DNA of 64,000 bases from Vulcanimicrobium sp035943995 (GCA_035943995.1 DASZBS010000114.1:1-64000); one strand, 5' to 3'. Shown: positions 17,703-26,312, counted from the stretch's first letter. Made by a program: numbers and translations. The notes: generated by a model from the letters alone, not told the origin.

Positions 17703-18725
17703 GTGGCCACGCGGATCGACTTTCACACGCACTATCTCTCCCGCGCGGCCGAAGGCTTCGATGCGCCGTCGCCGTCGTGGCCCCGTCTGACCGTCGACGA
17801 CGCCGGCTGTGGTCAGCTCACCCGCGACGGGGTGGCGTTCCGCGACGTCGACGCGCGCAGCTGGGACGCGAACCGGCGCATCACCGACATGGACGCCGCC
17901 GGAATCGATCTGCAAGTCCTCAGCCCGCTGCCGGCGACGTTTGCGTACGAGTTCGACGCGGCGGTCACGGCGCGGTTCGCGCGGCTGCAGAACGACGCGA
18001 TCGCCGAGGTGGTGCGCGCGCGCCCCGACCGGTTCGCGGGGCTCGGAGCGGTGGCGCTGCAAGATCCGGACGCCGCGTGTGCGGAGCTGGAGCGCGCGAC
18101 GGGCGCGCTCGGCCTCGCGGGCATCGAGATCGGCACGCACGCGGGCGGACGCGACCTCACCGACCCGGCGTTCGATGCGTTCTGGCAGCGCTGCGATGCG
18201 CTGCGCGCGCTCGTGTTCGTGCATCCCGAAAACGCGCCGGGCTTCGAGCGCCTGCGCGCCGCACGGCTCGCGTTCGCGGCGGGCTATCCGTCGGAGAGCG
18301 GGCTGTGTGCGGCATCGCTCATCATGACCGGCCTGGTCGCGCGCTTTCCGCGCGTGCGCTTCGTGTTCGCGCACGGCGGCGGCACGCTGCCGTGGCTGCT
18401 GCCGCGCCTCGACGCCGTGTGGTCGGCCTATCCCGACGTGCGTGAATCGGGCGCACGGCGGCCGTCGGATGCGGCGCGCACGTTGTGGTACGACACGCTG
18501 ACGTTCGACGCGGAAAACCTGCGCGTGCTCGCGGAGCGCGCCGGAACCGACCGGCTCGTGGTCGGCAGCGACTACCCGTTCTTGATGCAAGAAGAACCAC
18601 CGGGCGCAACGGTGCTCGCGTGCGAGGCATTCGACGACGCCGCGCGCGACGCGATGCGCGGCGAGAACGCATCAGCGCTGCTGCGCAGGGCCGTCAGGTC
18701 TTCCGAGCGCGCGGCGCGAACCTGA
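17703..18725 (+). CDS. Amidohydrolase-2 family protein (ACMSD-like)
   Basis: A TIM-barrel metal-dependent hydrolase/decarboxylase of about 340 residues. The N-terminal metal motif RIDFHTHYLS begins directly after the chosen GTG start at 17703; the ATG at 17643 would add Arg-rich residues unlike the family. Further marks are FVHPEN (His), the FAHGGG strand and the LVVGSDYPF motif with the catalytic Asp. Closest known types are aminocarboxymuconate-semialdehyde decarboxylase and related aromatic-ring-cleavage decarboxylases. It lies 4 bases upstream of an alpha/beta hydrolase gene on the same strand, so both may act on the same, probably aromatic, compound. Confidence 0.85.
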   Translation: MATRIDFHTHYLSRAAEGFDAPSPSWPRLTVDDAGCGQLTRDGVAFRDVDARSWDANRRITDMDAAGIDLQVLSPLPATFAYEFDAAVTARFARLQNDAIAEVVRARPDRFAGLGAVALQDPDAACAELERATGALGLAGIEIGTHAGGRDLTDPAFDAFWQRCDALRALVFVHPENAPGFERLRAARLAFAAGYPSESGLCAASLIMTGLVARFPRVRFVFAHGGGTLPWLLPRLDAVWSAYPDVRESGARRPSDAARTLWYDTLTFDAENLRVLAERAGTDRLVVGSDYPFLMQEEPPGATVLACEAFDDAARDAMRGENASALLRRAVRSSERAART

Positions 18726-18729
18726 CGCC

Positions 18730-19722
18730 ATGAAACGCGGTCACTTCGCGGCGCTCGGTGCCGCGGCATTTCTTCCCGTAGCGACGCCGGCCGCTGCGGC
18801 GGCGGTTGCGGACGCGACGATCTGGAGCGGCGAGTACTGGGCGCGCAAAGGCACCGTGAAGCTCGCCATGTATCGCAAGCGGGTCGGTGCGCCTGCGGCC
18901 GGTGCGGCGTTGCCGGTGCTCTTTCTCGTGCACGGTTCCTCGATGGCGGGGCGCTCCACGTTCGACCTTACTGTCCCCGGCGAGTCGAACTACTCGATGA
19001 TGGACGCGTTCGCTCGGCGCGGGTTCGACGTCTGGACGATGGATCACGAAGGGTACGGGCGGTCGGACCGCACCAGCGGCAACTCCGACATCGCGAGCGG
19101 CGTCGCCGACTTGCGCGCGGCGATGGACGTCGTGCGGCGCGAGACCGGGCGCGCGAGCGCGCATTTCTTCGGCGAGTCGTCGGGCGGCATTCGCGCGGCC
19201 GCGTTCGCGGTCGCGGAGCCCGCCGCCGTCGAACGACTCGGGCTCTCCGCGTTCACCTGGACCGGCGCGGGTTCGCCGACGCTCGCGAACCGCGCGAAGG
19301 ACGTCGAGTTCTATCGCACGCACAACGTGCGCCCGGCGACGCGCGAGCTGTACCGCAGCATCTTCACGCGCGACAAGGCGGGCACCGCCGATCCGGCGGT
19401 CGGCGACGCGCTCGCCGACGCAGAGGCGAAGTACGGCGACTCCGTCCCGACCGGCACCTACCTCGACATGGTGACGAAGCTTCCGTTGGTCGATCCAGCG
19501 CAGCTGCACGTGCCGGTGCTGATGGCGCGCGGCGAGTACGACGGCATCTCCACGCAGGACGATTTGATCGGCTTCTTCACGCGCCTGGCGAACAGCGACA
19601 AGCAGTTCGTCGTCGTGCCGGGCGCCGCGCATTCGCTCGTGCTCGGCTACAACCGCGAACGCTTCTGGTACGCGCTGGCCGCGTTTCTCACGCCGCCCGC
19701 ACGCGTGGATCGCCTCGGCTAG
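18730..19722 (+). CDS. Secreted alpha/beta hydrolase
   Basis: A 330-residue hydrolase with an N-terminal signal peptide (AALGAAAFLPVATPAAAAA). The oxyanion region is LVHGSSMAGRS, the nucleophile elbow FFGESSGG (Ser), and the catalytic His sits in PGAAHSLVLG. A PVLMARGEYDGIS strand supplies the acid. It probably acts in the periplasm on an ester or lactone. It follows the amidohydrolase by 4 bases. Its TAG stop shares a CTAG with the stop of the convergent kinase gene, so the two transcripts meet tail to tail with no spacer. Confidence 0.87.
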   Translation: MKRGHFAALGAAAFLPVATPAAAAAVADATIWSGEYWARKGTVKLAMYRKRVGAPAAGAALPVLFLVHGSSMAGRSTFDLTVPGESNYSMMDAFARRGFDVWTMDHEGYGRSDRTSGNSDIASGVADLRAAMDVVRRETGRASAHFFGESSGGIRAAAFAVAEPAAVERLGLSAFTWTGAGSPTLANRAKDVEFYRTHNVRPATRELYRSIFTRDKAGTADPAVGDALADAEAKYGDSVPTGTYLDMVTKLPLVDPAQLHVPVLMARGEYDGISTQDDLIGFFTRLANSDKQFVVVPGAAHSLVLGYNRERFWYALAAFLTPPARVDRLG

Positions 19723-21185
19723 AGCTGTTCGAGGTGCGCGTCGACGTAGCGCCGGTACTTTGCGAACGCGGCGCCGTACGCCGGCGCGTGCGCGACGTTC
19801 GGTTGCGTCGGCTCGTCGTAGCCCGCGGCTCGCGCCGCCGCGCGCGCGTCGTCGACGAGGCCCACGGCCTGCGCGGCGAGCAGCGCGGCGCCGAACGCCG
19901 ACGCCTCCTGCTCGTGCGGCTGCACGGCGGGCACGCAGAACACGTCGGCGAGCAACTGCCGCACGAGCGGCGCCTTGGTGAGCCCGCCGCTGAGCAGCAA
20001 GCGTTCCGCGGGGCCCACGAGCTCGCGCATCACGTCGTAGACGGCGTACACGCCGAACACGACGCTCTCGAACGCGGCGCGCAGGATCGTGCGCCGGTCG
20101 TGCGCGAGGTCGAGCGCGTCGAATGCGCCGCGCAGCGCGCTGTTCCAGTACGGCGCGCGTTCGCCGGCAAAGAACGGCAAGACGACGAGACCTTGCGCGC
20201 CGGGTTCGATCTCCGCCGCGAGCGCCGCGGCCTGCGCGAAGCGCTCGGCCTTCGGAAACTCGTACAGCAACAGGCCGAAGATCCAGTCGAGCGACGCGCC
20301 GGCGGCGCTCGTCGGACCGCCGACGACGTAATGCGTATCGTCCGCGCAGTAGCAGAACGTGCGCGCCTGTTTGTCGAGGATCGGCGCGTCGGCGAGCACG
20401 CGCACGGCACCCGACGTGCCGAGCGTCAGCGCAACGTCGCCGTGCACCCCGCCGACGCCGACGTTCGCGAGGGGCCCGTCCGCCGACGCGAGCACCACCG
20501 CGGTCAGCCCGGTGAGCCCGAGCTCGCGCGCGATCGCCGGCCGGAACCGCCGCAACGCGGTCGACGGCAACGCGGGCTTCGACAACCGATCCGCGGTCAC
20601 GCCGGCGAGCTCCAGCGCGCGCGCGTCCCAGTCGCGCGCGTGCAGGTCGAGCATCCCGGTCGCCGACGCGATGCCGTGATCGACGAGCCACTCGCCGGTC
20701 CAGCGAAACACGACGAGCTCTTTGAGCCCGACGAAGCGGTGCGTCTTCGCGAACAATTCGGGATCGTTCTCCGCGAGCCAGCGCAGCTTCGCAATCGGCA
20801 GCATCGGGTGCATCGGCGCGCCCGTCTTCGCGTAGAGCTCCAGCGCCGTGCCGTCGGCGCGCCAGCCGTCGGCGATCGCGTGCGCGCGCCGGTCCATCCA
20901 CGTGATGACATGCGACAGCGGCTCCCCCGCGTCGTCGACGCACAGCACGCCGTGCATCGCGCTCGAGAACCCGATCGCGGCGACCTCGCTGCCGCGCATG
21001 CGCACCTCGGCGAGCACGCGCGCGAGCACTTGCATCGTCGCGCGGTACACCACGTCCGCATCCTGCTCGACGAAATCCGCCTGCGGCGTCTCGAGCCCGT
21101 AGAACTGCGACCCGCTCGCGATCTCGCGCCCACCAGTCGTGATCGCCAGCACCTTCACTGCCGAGGTGCCGAGATCGATTCCCAC
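19719..21185 (-). CDS. FGGY-family carbohydrate kinase (gluconate/xylulose type)
   Basis: A 488-residue sugar kinase. The phosphate-1 motif GIDLGTSAVK starts directly at the GTG at 21185. WMDRRAHAIADG is the sugar-binding loop, ATGMLDLHARDWD follows, LTLGTSGAVRVL is the phosphate-2 site, and LLLSGGLTKAPLVRQLLADV lies near the C-terminus. This is the FGGY fold of gluconokinase and xylulokinase. The MFS gene immediately upstream belongs to the sugar-acid (ACS) family, so gluconate or another sugar acid is the likeliest substrate. Uptake then phosphorylation would feed the pentose-phosphate or Entner-Doudoroff route. Confidence 0.88.
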   Translation of the reverse strand: MGIDLGTSAVKVLAITTGGREIASGSQFYGLETPQADFVEQDADVVYRATMQVLARVLAEVRMRGSEVAAIGFSSAMHGVLCVDDAGEPLSHVITWMDRRAHAIADGWRADGTALELYAKTGAPMHPMLPIAKLRWLAENDPELFAKTHRFVGLKELVVFRWTGEWLVDHGIASATGMLDLHARDWDARALELAGVTADRLSKPALPSTALRRFRPAIARELGLTGLTAVVLASADGPLANVGVGGVHGDVALTLGTSGAVRVLADAPILDKQARTFCYCADDTHYVVGGPTSAAGASLDWIFGLLLYEFPKAERFAQAAALAAEIEPGAQGLVVLPFFAGERAPYWNSALRGAFDALDLAHDRRTILRAAFESVVFGVYAVYDVMRELVGPAERLLLSGGLTKAPLVRQLLADVFCVPAVQPHEQEASAFGAALLAAQAVGLVDDARAAARAAGYDEPTQPNVAHAPAYGAAFAKYRRYVDAHLEQL

Positions 21186-21216
21186 GACGACGGTGGGCGC
21201 GCTTTGCTCCGCGGTG

Positions 21217-22524
21217 CTAGGCGTAGCGCGGCTCCGGGATCTTGTCGATGCGCCCGAGGATGACGACGTACGAGAAGATGCCGACGATCAGGACGACGGC
21301 GGCCGTCACCAGCGCGATGTGGAACGAGCCTGTGCGCGCGACGATGATGCCCGTGATCGTCGGCGCGAAGAACCCGGCGACGTTGTTGAGGAAGTTCATG
21401 ATGCCGCCGACCTGCCCCGTGCTGTTGTTCGGCGCGATCAGGGCCGGTATCGACCAGCCGACCGGCGCGTGGAACGAGATCCCCGCGACCGCGATCGTGA
21501 TCCACGCGACGGCGACGTTGATGTCCTTGGTGTAGGCCGCGCCGATCACGGCGAAGCCCAGCACGAGCCCGACGATCAGCACCGTTTTGCGCACGCGGTT
21601 CGGGTCGGCGCCGCGTTTGATCAAGTAGTCGACGAGCCACCCGCCGACGATCAGATCGGTCAGCGTGCCGACGCCCCAGATCAGGAACACGTAGCCGCCT
21701 GCCTTGAGGATGTTCACGCCGAACGTGCTTTGCAGATACGTCGGCAGCCACGTCAGCAAGAACGCGAACAGATAACCGTACGCGGCGAAGCCGATCGTGA
21801 GGCCCCAGATCTTGCGCTGCGAGAGCAGGTACGCCAAGCTCGCGCCGCGCGGGCGCTCGCCCTCGGGCGTCTCGGGCTCGCCGCCGCCTTCGCGAATGTA
21901 CTGCGCCTCCGCGTGCGTGAGCCGCTTGTCCTCACTCGGATTGCGATAGTAGATGTAGAACAAGATGAAGAAGACGAAGCTCAGCGCGGCCGTCGACCAG
22001 AACATCCCGCGCCAGCCGAACATGACGAGCAGATACGCGGTGAACGCGACGCCGACCGCGTTCGAAAGCTTTGCGGCGGCGTCGAACAGCGACGTCGCGA
22101 GCCCGCGCTCGCTGCGCGGGAACCAATACCCGACGGCCTTCGCGTTGGCCGGGAACGTGGGCGCTTCCGCGAGCCCGAGGAAAAGCCGTGCGGTGTAGAT
22201 CAAGCCGAAATTCGGCGCGAGCGCGGTGCACGCCGCGGCGACGCTCCACAGAAACGCGGCGACGCGCGAGATCACCGTGACGCCGTAGCGGTCGATGATG
22301 TAGCCGACCGGGATCTGCGAGAACGCGTAGACGGCGAAGAACGCGCTGCTGAGGAAGCCGAACTTCTCGGGTCCCATCCCCAGCTCGTCATGCAGCGGCT
22401 TGGCCGCGACCGAGAGCGCCCCGCGGTCGATGTAGTTGATCAAGACGCCGAAGCCGAGGATCAGCGCGATCCCCCAGCGCAGGTTGGTGACGCGTTCCGC
22501 GGGCGCGATGATGCTGCGTTGCAC
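21217..22524 (-). CDS. MFS transporter, anion:cation symporter (sugar-acid) family
   Basis: A 435-residue, 12-helix inner-membrane carrier. The first helix ends INYIDRGALSVA, the ACS-family version of the N-terminal signature; VGYIIDRYG is the loop 2-3 motif and RLFLGLAEAPTFPANAKAV the family mark in helix 4. The family moves hexuronates, glucarate, galactonate and phthalate with protons. It is transcribed 31 bases upstream of the FGGY kinase, which supports a sugar-acid substrate. Divergent to the Pro-rich protein at 22617. Confidence 0.88.
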   Translation of the reverse strand: MQRSIIAPAERVTNLRWGIALILGFGVLINYIDRGALSVAAKPLHDELGMGPEKFGFLSSAFFAVYAFSQIPVGYIIDRYGVTVISRVAAFLWSVAAACTALAPNFGLIYTARLFLGLAEAPTFPANAKAVGYWFPRSERGLATSLFDAAAKLSNAVGVAFTAYLLVMFGWRGMFWSTAALSFVFFILFYIYYRNPSEDKRLTHAEAQYIREGGGEPETPEGERPRGASLAYLLSQRKIWGLTIGFAAYGYLFAFLLTWLPTYLQSTFGVNILKAGGYVFLIWGVGTLTDLIVGGWLVDYLIKRGADPNRVRKTVLIVGLVLGFAVIGAAYTKDINVAVAWITIAVAGISFHAPVGWSIPALIAPNNSTGQVGGIMNFLNNVAGFFAPTITGIIVARTGSFHIALVTAAVVLIVGIFSYVVILGRIDKIPEPRYA

Positions 22525-22616
22525 GAGTGGTTCTCCTCGGTCGCCGGAGTACTAGTCTCTTCTTCCAAACAAGCGCGCTAAGAAACTTCACGCGCCGCGC
22601 CGAAAGCCCGTCGCCG

Positions 22617-23195
22617 ATGAGACGCACGCCGCCCTGGGTGTTCGTGGCCGCAGCCGGGATCGAGCTCGCGGTGCTGCTGCTGTGCGTCTGGGGGATGGAG
22701 CAGAGCCGGCACGTCGCCGCGGAGGCGCCCGCCCGGCCGCTGCCGCCGCCGGAGCCCGAGCCCGAGCCCGAGCCGGTGGCCGCGCTCGACGAGCCGCGGA
22801 TCGTGCAGGCCGTCGCGCCGCTGCCGCCCGGGCCGGTGTTCGGCCCGCCGCCGGAGCGGCCGCCGGAGTCGGCGGACGTCGCCGCCGTCCCGGCGTTCGT
22901 CGTCGAGCCGGCCGACGCAAGCAGCCAGATCGTCGGCGGGAGAGCGGGTGAGGGGCGGCTCGCCTTTGGCTTCTATGCCGACGGGAACATGCGCTTCGTG
23001 GACGTCGACGGCGGACGGTACGCCGGCAAGGTCGAGAGCGCCCGCGCTCGGCTGCGCGAGGTCGACGGCACGCGCGCCTTCACGGTGCAGATCGGGGTCG
23101 GCGCGGACCAGCGGTTGCAGGCAACGTTCACCGGCGGAGCCCACGATACCGAAACCATCGCCTTGGAACCGCTCGTCGGATGGAGCGTCGCATGA
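22617..23195 (+). CDS. Membrane-anchored Pro-rich hypothetical protein
   Basis: 192 residues from the ATG at 22617. There is one N-terminal helix (VFVAAAGIELAVLLLCVWGM), then a proline/glutamate repeat (PEPEPEPEP), more Pro-rich linker, and a globular C-terminal domain of about 75 residues starting near GRLAFGFYADGNMRF. The plan of anchor, stiff spacer and periplasmic domain resembles TonB-like or envelope-spanning proteins, but the domain is not recognised. It overlaps murA by ATGA, so it is probably made together with the cell-wall enzyme. Confidence 0.6.
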   Translation: MRRTPPWVFVAAAGIELAVLLLCVWGMEQSRHVAAEAPARPLPPPEPEPEPEPVAALDEPRIVQAVAPLPPGPVFGPPPERPPESADVAAVPAFVVEPADASSQIVGGRAGEGRLAFGFYADGNMRFVDVDGGRYAGKVESARARLREVDGTRAFTVQIGVGADQRLQATFTGGAHDTETIALEPLVGWSVA

Positions 23196-24538
23196 ACGTC
23201 CTCGATCGTCTCGATACCACGTTGCGCGTCGTGGGCGGCGCTCGCCTCGAAGGCAGCGTCGAAGTCCAAGGCGCCAAGAACGCCGCGCTGCCCATCATGG
23301 CCGCGGCGCTGCTGGCGCGCGGCAAGGTGACGCTGCACCGCGTCCCACGCATCACCGACGTCTCGGTGATGTGGTCGCTGCTCGAAGCGCTCGGCGCGCG
23401 GCTGTCGCTGCAGGACCGCAACACGATCACCATCGACGCCGCGAACGTGAACAAGTACCGCGCGCCGTATGCGCTGGTGCGCAAGCTCGCGGCTTCGTTC
23501 GACCTGTGCGGCCCGCTGCTGGGGCGATTCGGCCGCGCCGAGGTGCCGCTGCCCGGCGGCTGCGTGCTCGGCACGCGCGCGACCGACATGCACGAGGCGG
23601 CATTCCGCTCGCTGAGCGCCGACGTTTCGGTCGCCCACGGCTATCTCATCGCAAGCTCGCGCGGCGGCCGGCTGAGCGGCGGCGAGATCGAGTTCCGCAT
23701 GCCGTCGGTCGGCGCGACGAAGAACGCGATGCTCGCGGCCGTCGCCGCCGACGGCGACACGATCATCCACAACGCCGCGATGGAACCGGAGGTCGTCGAC
23801 CTCGCGAACTTCCTGATCGCGATGGGCGCGAAGATCAAGGGCCAAGGCGGCGACACGCTACGCATCACCGGCGTCGCGGAACTGCACGGCGTCGAGTACG
23901 AGATCATCCCCGACCGCATCGCGACCGGCACGCTGCTCATCGCCGGCGCGATCACGCGCGGCGACGTGACGGTGAAGAAGACGCGCCCCGACGACGTGCT
24001 CGCGCTACAACTTGCGCTGGGTGAGTGCGGCGTGAAGCTGACCAACGGCGAGGACTGGATTCGCGTGCAAGCCGACACGGTCAAGGGCGGCACCGACGTC
24101 GTCACCGCGCCGCACCCCGGCTTCCCCACCGACCTGCAGCCGCAGATGCTGTCGTTCCTGTGCACGGCGCCGGGCGTGAGCGTCGTCGAGGAGTCCATCT
24201 TCAACGCGCGCTTCTCGTACGTCAACGAGCTGGTGCGCATGGGCGCCGACGTGCGCGTGGCGATGGACAACAACACCGCGCTCGTCAAAGGCGTCGCACA
24301 GCTCTCCGGCGCGCCGGTCGAAGCCCCCGACATCCGCGCCGGCGCGGGCCTGGTTCTCGCGGGCCTCGCAGCGGTCGGCGAGACGGAGATCATCGGCCTA
24401 GAATACATCGACCGCGGCTACGAGCGGTTGGAAGAAACGCTGTCGTCGCTGGGCGCGCAGGTGCAGCGTTCCAGCGGCATCGTCCCGTTCCACGAACCCA
24501 CGGGCACGTTCGAGACAGCCGTGTACCCGAGCGTGTGA
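23192..24538 (+). CDS. murA: UDP-N-acetylglucosamine 1-carboxyvinyltransferase
   Basis: MurA transfers enolpyruvate from PEP to UDP-GlcNAc, the first committed step of peptidoglycan synthesis, in the cytoplasm. The 448-residue length is a little above the usual 420-430. Visible marks are QGAKNAALP (catalytic Lys at about 29), the reactive-loop Cys in PGGCVLGTR (about 124; the fosfomycin target) and LVLAGLAAVGETEI near the end. The ATG at 23192 lies in an ATGA overlap with the upstream anchored protein; the in-frame ATG at 23180 would be less natural. Confidence 0.95.
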   Translation: MNVLDRLDTTLRVVGGARLEGSVEVQGAKNAALPIMAAALLARGKVTLHRVPRITDVSVMWSLLEALGARLSLQDRNTITIDAANVNKYRAPYALVRKLAASFDLCGPLLGRFGRAEVPLPGGCVLGTRATDMHEAAFRSLSADVSVAHGYLIASSRGGRLSGGEIEFRMPSVGATKNAMLAAVAADGDTIIHNAAMEPEVVDLANFLIAMGAKIKGQGGDTLRITGVAELHGVEYEIIPDRIATGTLLIAGAITRGDVTVKKTRPDDVLALQLALGECGVKLTNGEDWIRVQADTVKGGTDVVTAPHPGFPTDLQPQMLSFLCTAPGVSVVEESIFNARFSYVNELVRMGADVRVAMDNNTALVKGVAQLSGAPVEAPDIRAGAGLVLAGLAAVGETEIIGLEYIDRGYERLEETLSSLGAQVQRSSGIVPFHEPTGTFETAVYPSV

Positions 24539-24565
24539 CGCAGCGATGCCGAGCTGCCTCGTAAC

Positions 24566-25219
24566 GTGCTGAGCGAGCCTCCCGCACCTGCGACGCTCCA
24601 AATGTTCGAGCGCTCGCCGTTGGTCGTGTTCGCGCTCGACGTGGCGACGTTCGGATTTTACGGCATCTACTACGCGATTCGCGGCCGGCGGCTCGCCGCA
24701 CGCCGCCTGGACACGTATCAGATCACGCCGTACACGTCGGCGATGTGGTTGTTGCTGCCGCTGGTCAACATCGTGTTGTACATCGGGATGTTCAACACCA
24801 TCGGCCGGCGAGTGCACGCGTCCGGCGTGCGCACGCCGGTTCTGCTGGGGCTGCTCGCGTTCGTGATGGTCGTCGTGTCGGCGCTCTATCGTCTGCCCGA
24901 TCCGTGGTGGTTCATCTCGCTGACCTCGAGTGTCGCCCTTGGTGCAATTCACGTGCCCGTCGCGCTGGCGGAGCGGCGTGACGACCCCGCTCGAACATGG
25001 GCGCGGCTGCACTGGTTCGAGATCGTCCTCCTGGTGCTTGGCGGACTCGCGCTGATCGCGCTGAGCCTCCTGGATCCGTTCGGCGAGAGCGTTCCCCCCG
25101 CCGCGGCGTATCGCGTCGTCGCGCTCGTCTGGGCCGTGCTGATCGTAACGGGGATCGTCTTGGCGTGGACCGGACGCGCGCTCGCACTGCAACCGCCGGT
25201 GCCGGTGCTCACGCAGTAG
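24566..25219 (+). CDS. Polytopic membrane protein, DUF4234-like
   Basis: About 217 residues with five to six hydrophobic segments (MWLLLPLVNIVLYIGMF, PVLLGLLAFVMVVVSAL, IVLLVLGGLALIALSLL, VVALVWAVLIVTGIVLA). The TFGFYGIYYAIRGRR turn resembles the 'GIYGIYW' region of DUF4234 proteins. No function is known. The start is a GTG at 24566 or possibly the ATG at 24602. Its TAG stop lies inside the clipped RidA repeat that begins at 25216, so the 3' end of this gene may itself have been formed by the recombination that made the neighbouring scar. Confidence 0.6.
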   Translation: MLSEPPAPATLQMFERSPLVVFALDVATFGFYGIYYAIRGRRLAARRLDTYQITPYTSAMWLLLPLVNIVLYIGMFNTIGRRVHASGVRTPVLLGLLAFVMVVVSALYRLPDPWWFISLTSSVALGAIHVPVALAERRDDPARTWARLHWFEIVLLVLGGLALIALSLLDPFGESVPPAAAYRVVALVWAVLIVTGIVLAWTGRALALQPPVPVLTQ

Positions 25220-25282
25220 CGCCCTACGAGGACGTTCGCGCGGCGACGGCCACGATCTCGACTTTGAATTCCGGTCGCGCCA
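25216..25282 (-). pseudogene. Duplicated 3' end of the RidA gene (scar)
   Basis: 67 bases match 25949-26014 with one substitution and one extra base. On the minus strand they encode the RidA C-terminus (ARPEFKVEI-AVAARTSS, stop). Nothing else of RidA precedes them. The copy is nearly identical to the intact end, so the event is much younger than the Qat-flanking repeat. Confidence 0.85.
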
Positions 25283-25291
25283 TTCGACAGC

Positions 25292-25344
25292 TGGTTCGAC
25301 GCAACGCCGCATCTGCCGGTGCGCACGGTAACGACGAACGGCAC
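25292..25344 (+). pseudogene. Fragment of the neighbouring aspartic-protease gene (scar)
   Basis: About 53 bases match the protease gene near 26880-26935 (the segment coding WFDATSHLPVRTVTT) with about four differences, in the same orientation. The fragment directly follows the RidA scar. The two therefore look like a duplicated RidA-protease block from which the middle 860 or so bases were deleted. Confidence 0.8.
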
Positions 25345-25378
25345 ACCGATGCGCTCCCGCTGATCAGCCGTCCGCGGT

Positions 25379-25840
25379 CTACGACTCTTCTTTCCCCCAC
25401 TTACTATGGTAGATCGACTCGTCGTCCGCGACGTAGAGCTTCATGAACTCGCCGAACGACGGTGCGATCTTGATAAACTTGCCCGGTACAACGTAGACCG
25501 CGCCGCGCTCTGGACCCTCGAGCTCGATAGCGAACGGCCAAAGCGACTGCATAAAATCCGCAAAGTACAGCTTCGACGGGTTGTCCTCGACCCGCTTGAA
25601 CTCGCGGAGGGGCCAGAAGTCGTATTGCTTGTGGTCGACCCCACTCGTCCCCGGCACCCGAACACCGTTCGTCGTCAGATAGAAGGCACGTACGTCGTCC
25701 GGAAGCTGCAAATTGTTCGACTTTTCGAATGATCTCAGCTCAGTTTCCGACACGGCCGGAAGGTAGGACACTTCATGCGCGTCCCAATGCGCAAGTACTT
25801 GATTGATGAATGGATAGCGCTGGTTCGCCTGTCGGGTCAC
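25379..25840 (-). CDS. SMI1/KNR4 (SUKH) family immunity protein
   Basis: About 153 residues from a GTG at 25840 that overlaps the stop of the upstream toxin-tail frame (GTGA). SUKH marks are VSETELRSFEKSNNLQLPDDVRAFYL around residues 30-55, the N-G turn (TTNGVRVPG), FADFMQSLWPFAIEL in the middle and APSFGEFMKLYV near the end. SUKH proteins commonly neutralise the nuclease C-terminal domains of polymorphic toxins. Base composition is less GC-rich than the neighbours. It lies between two copies of the RidA gene end, so it arrived as a cassette. Confidence 0.8.
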   Translation of the reverse strand: MTRQANQRYPFINQVLAHWDAHEVSYLPAVSETELRSFEKSNNLQLPDDVRAFYLTTNGVRVPGTSGVDHKQYDFWPLREFKRVEDNPSKLYFADFMQSLWPFAIELEGPERGAVYVVPGKFIKIAPSFGEFMKLYVADDESIYHSKWGKEES

Positions 25841-25950
25841 TTCTTGCCCGACCTCGGCCACACATCCCAAAGCTTCTCCATGTATCTCAATCGCGCTTGG
25901 TTCACCGGGAAGTCCTTCAGTTTCGGGTTTTCAGCAGCTCGTCGATAGGT
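25837..25950 (-). pseudogene. C-terminal remnant of a polymorphic-toxin-like protein
   Basis: On the minus strand this frame reads RRAAENPKLKDFPVNQARLR followed by YMEKLWDVWPRSGKK and a TGA. That is a well-formed protein tail, rich in K/N/F and unlike the Arg/Ala shadows around it. It is cut at its left protein end exactly where the RidA repeat begins (25949). The immunity-type gene starts on its stop codon. I infer the last ~35 residues of a toxin domain, probably a nuclease; the rest of the toxin is absent. Confidence 0.6.
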
Positions 25951-26014
25951 AGCGCCTACGAGGACGTTCGCGCGGCGACGGCCGCGATCTCGACTTTGAA
26001 TTCCGGTCGCGCCA
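25949..26014. repeat. Intact-side copy of the RidA gene-end repeat
   Basis: This matches 25216-25282 in the same orientation and includes the stop of the intact RidA gene. With the left copy it brackets the toxin-tail/SMI1 cassette. Confidence 0.85.
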
Positions 26015-26312
26015 GGCGCGCTTCGACGGTCGCGCGCGCCGGCGGGTTCGCGCGGTCCACCCACGCGTCCCAGACGGCGTTCATCTCCTCGAAGGTCGCG
26101 ATGTCGGCGAGGTAGATCGTCGCCGACAGCATGTGCGCCTTGTCGCTGCCGGCGAGCGCGAGGGTCGCTTCCAAGCGCGCAAGGACCTGACGCGTTTGTC
26201 CGGCCACGTCGGCCGACGCGTCGTCGGGCACGTGCCCCGCGGTGTAGACCATACCGTTGAAGACCACCGCGCGGCTCATCCGCGGTCCGGGCTCGATGCG
26301 CTCGATGCTCAT
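25956..26312 (-). CDS. RidA-family (YjgF/UK114) protein
   Basis: 118 residues, the normal length for RidA. The N-terminal RAVVFNGMVYTAGHVPDD, QTRQVLARLEATLALAGSDK, ATIYLADIATFEEMNAVW and the end PPARATVEARLARPEFKVEI match the family, including the conserved Arg that binds substrate carboxylate in the PPARAT segment. RidA proteins hydrolyse reactive enamine/imine intermediates made by PLP enzymes. The ATG at 26312 is 50 bases from the divergent protease gene. Its 3' end was copied during insertion of the neighbouring cassette but the gene is intact. Confidence 0.88.
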   Translation of the reverse strand: MSIERIEPGPRMSRAVVFNGMVYTAGHVPDDASADVAGQTRQVLARLEATLALAGSDKAHMLSATIYLADIATFEEMNAVWDAWVDRANPPARATVEARLARPEFKVEIAAVAARTSS

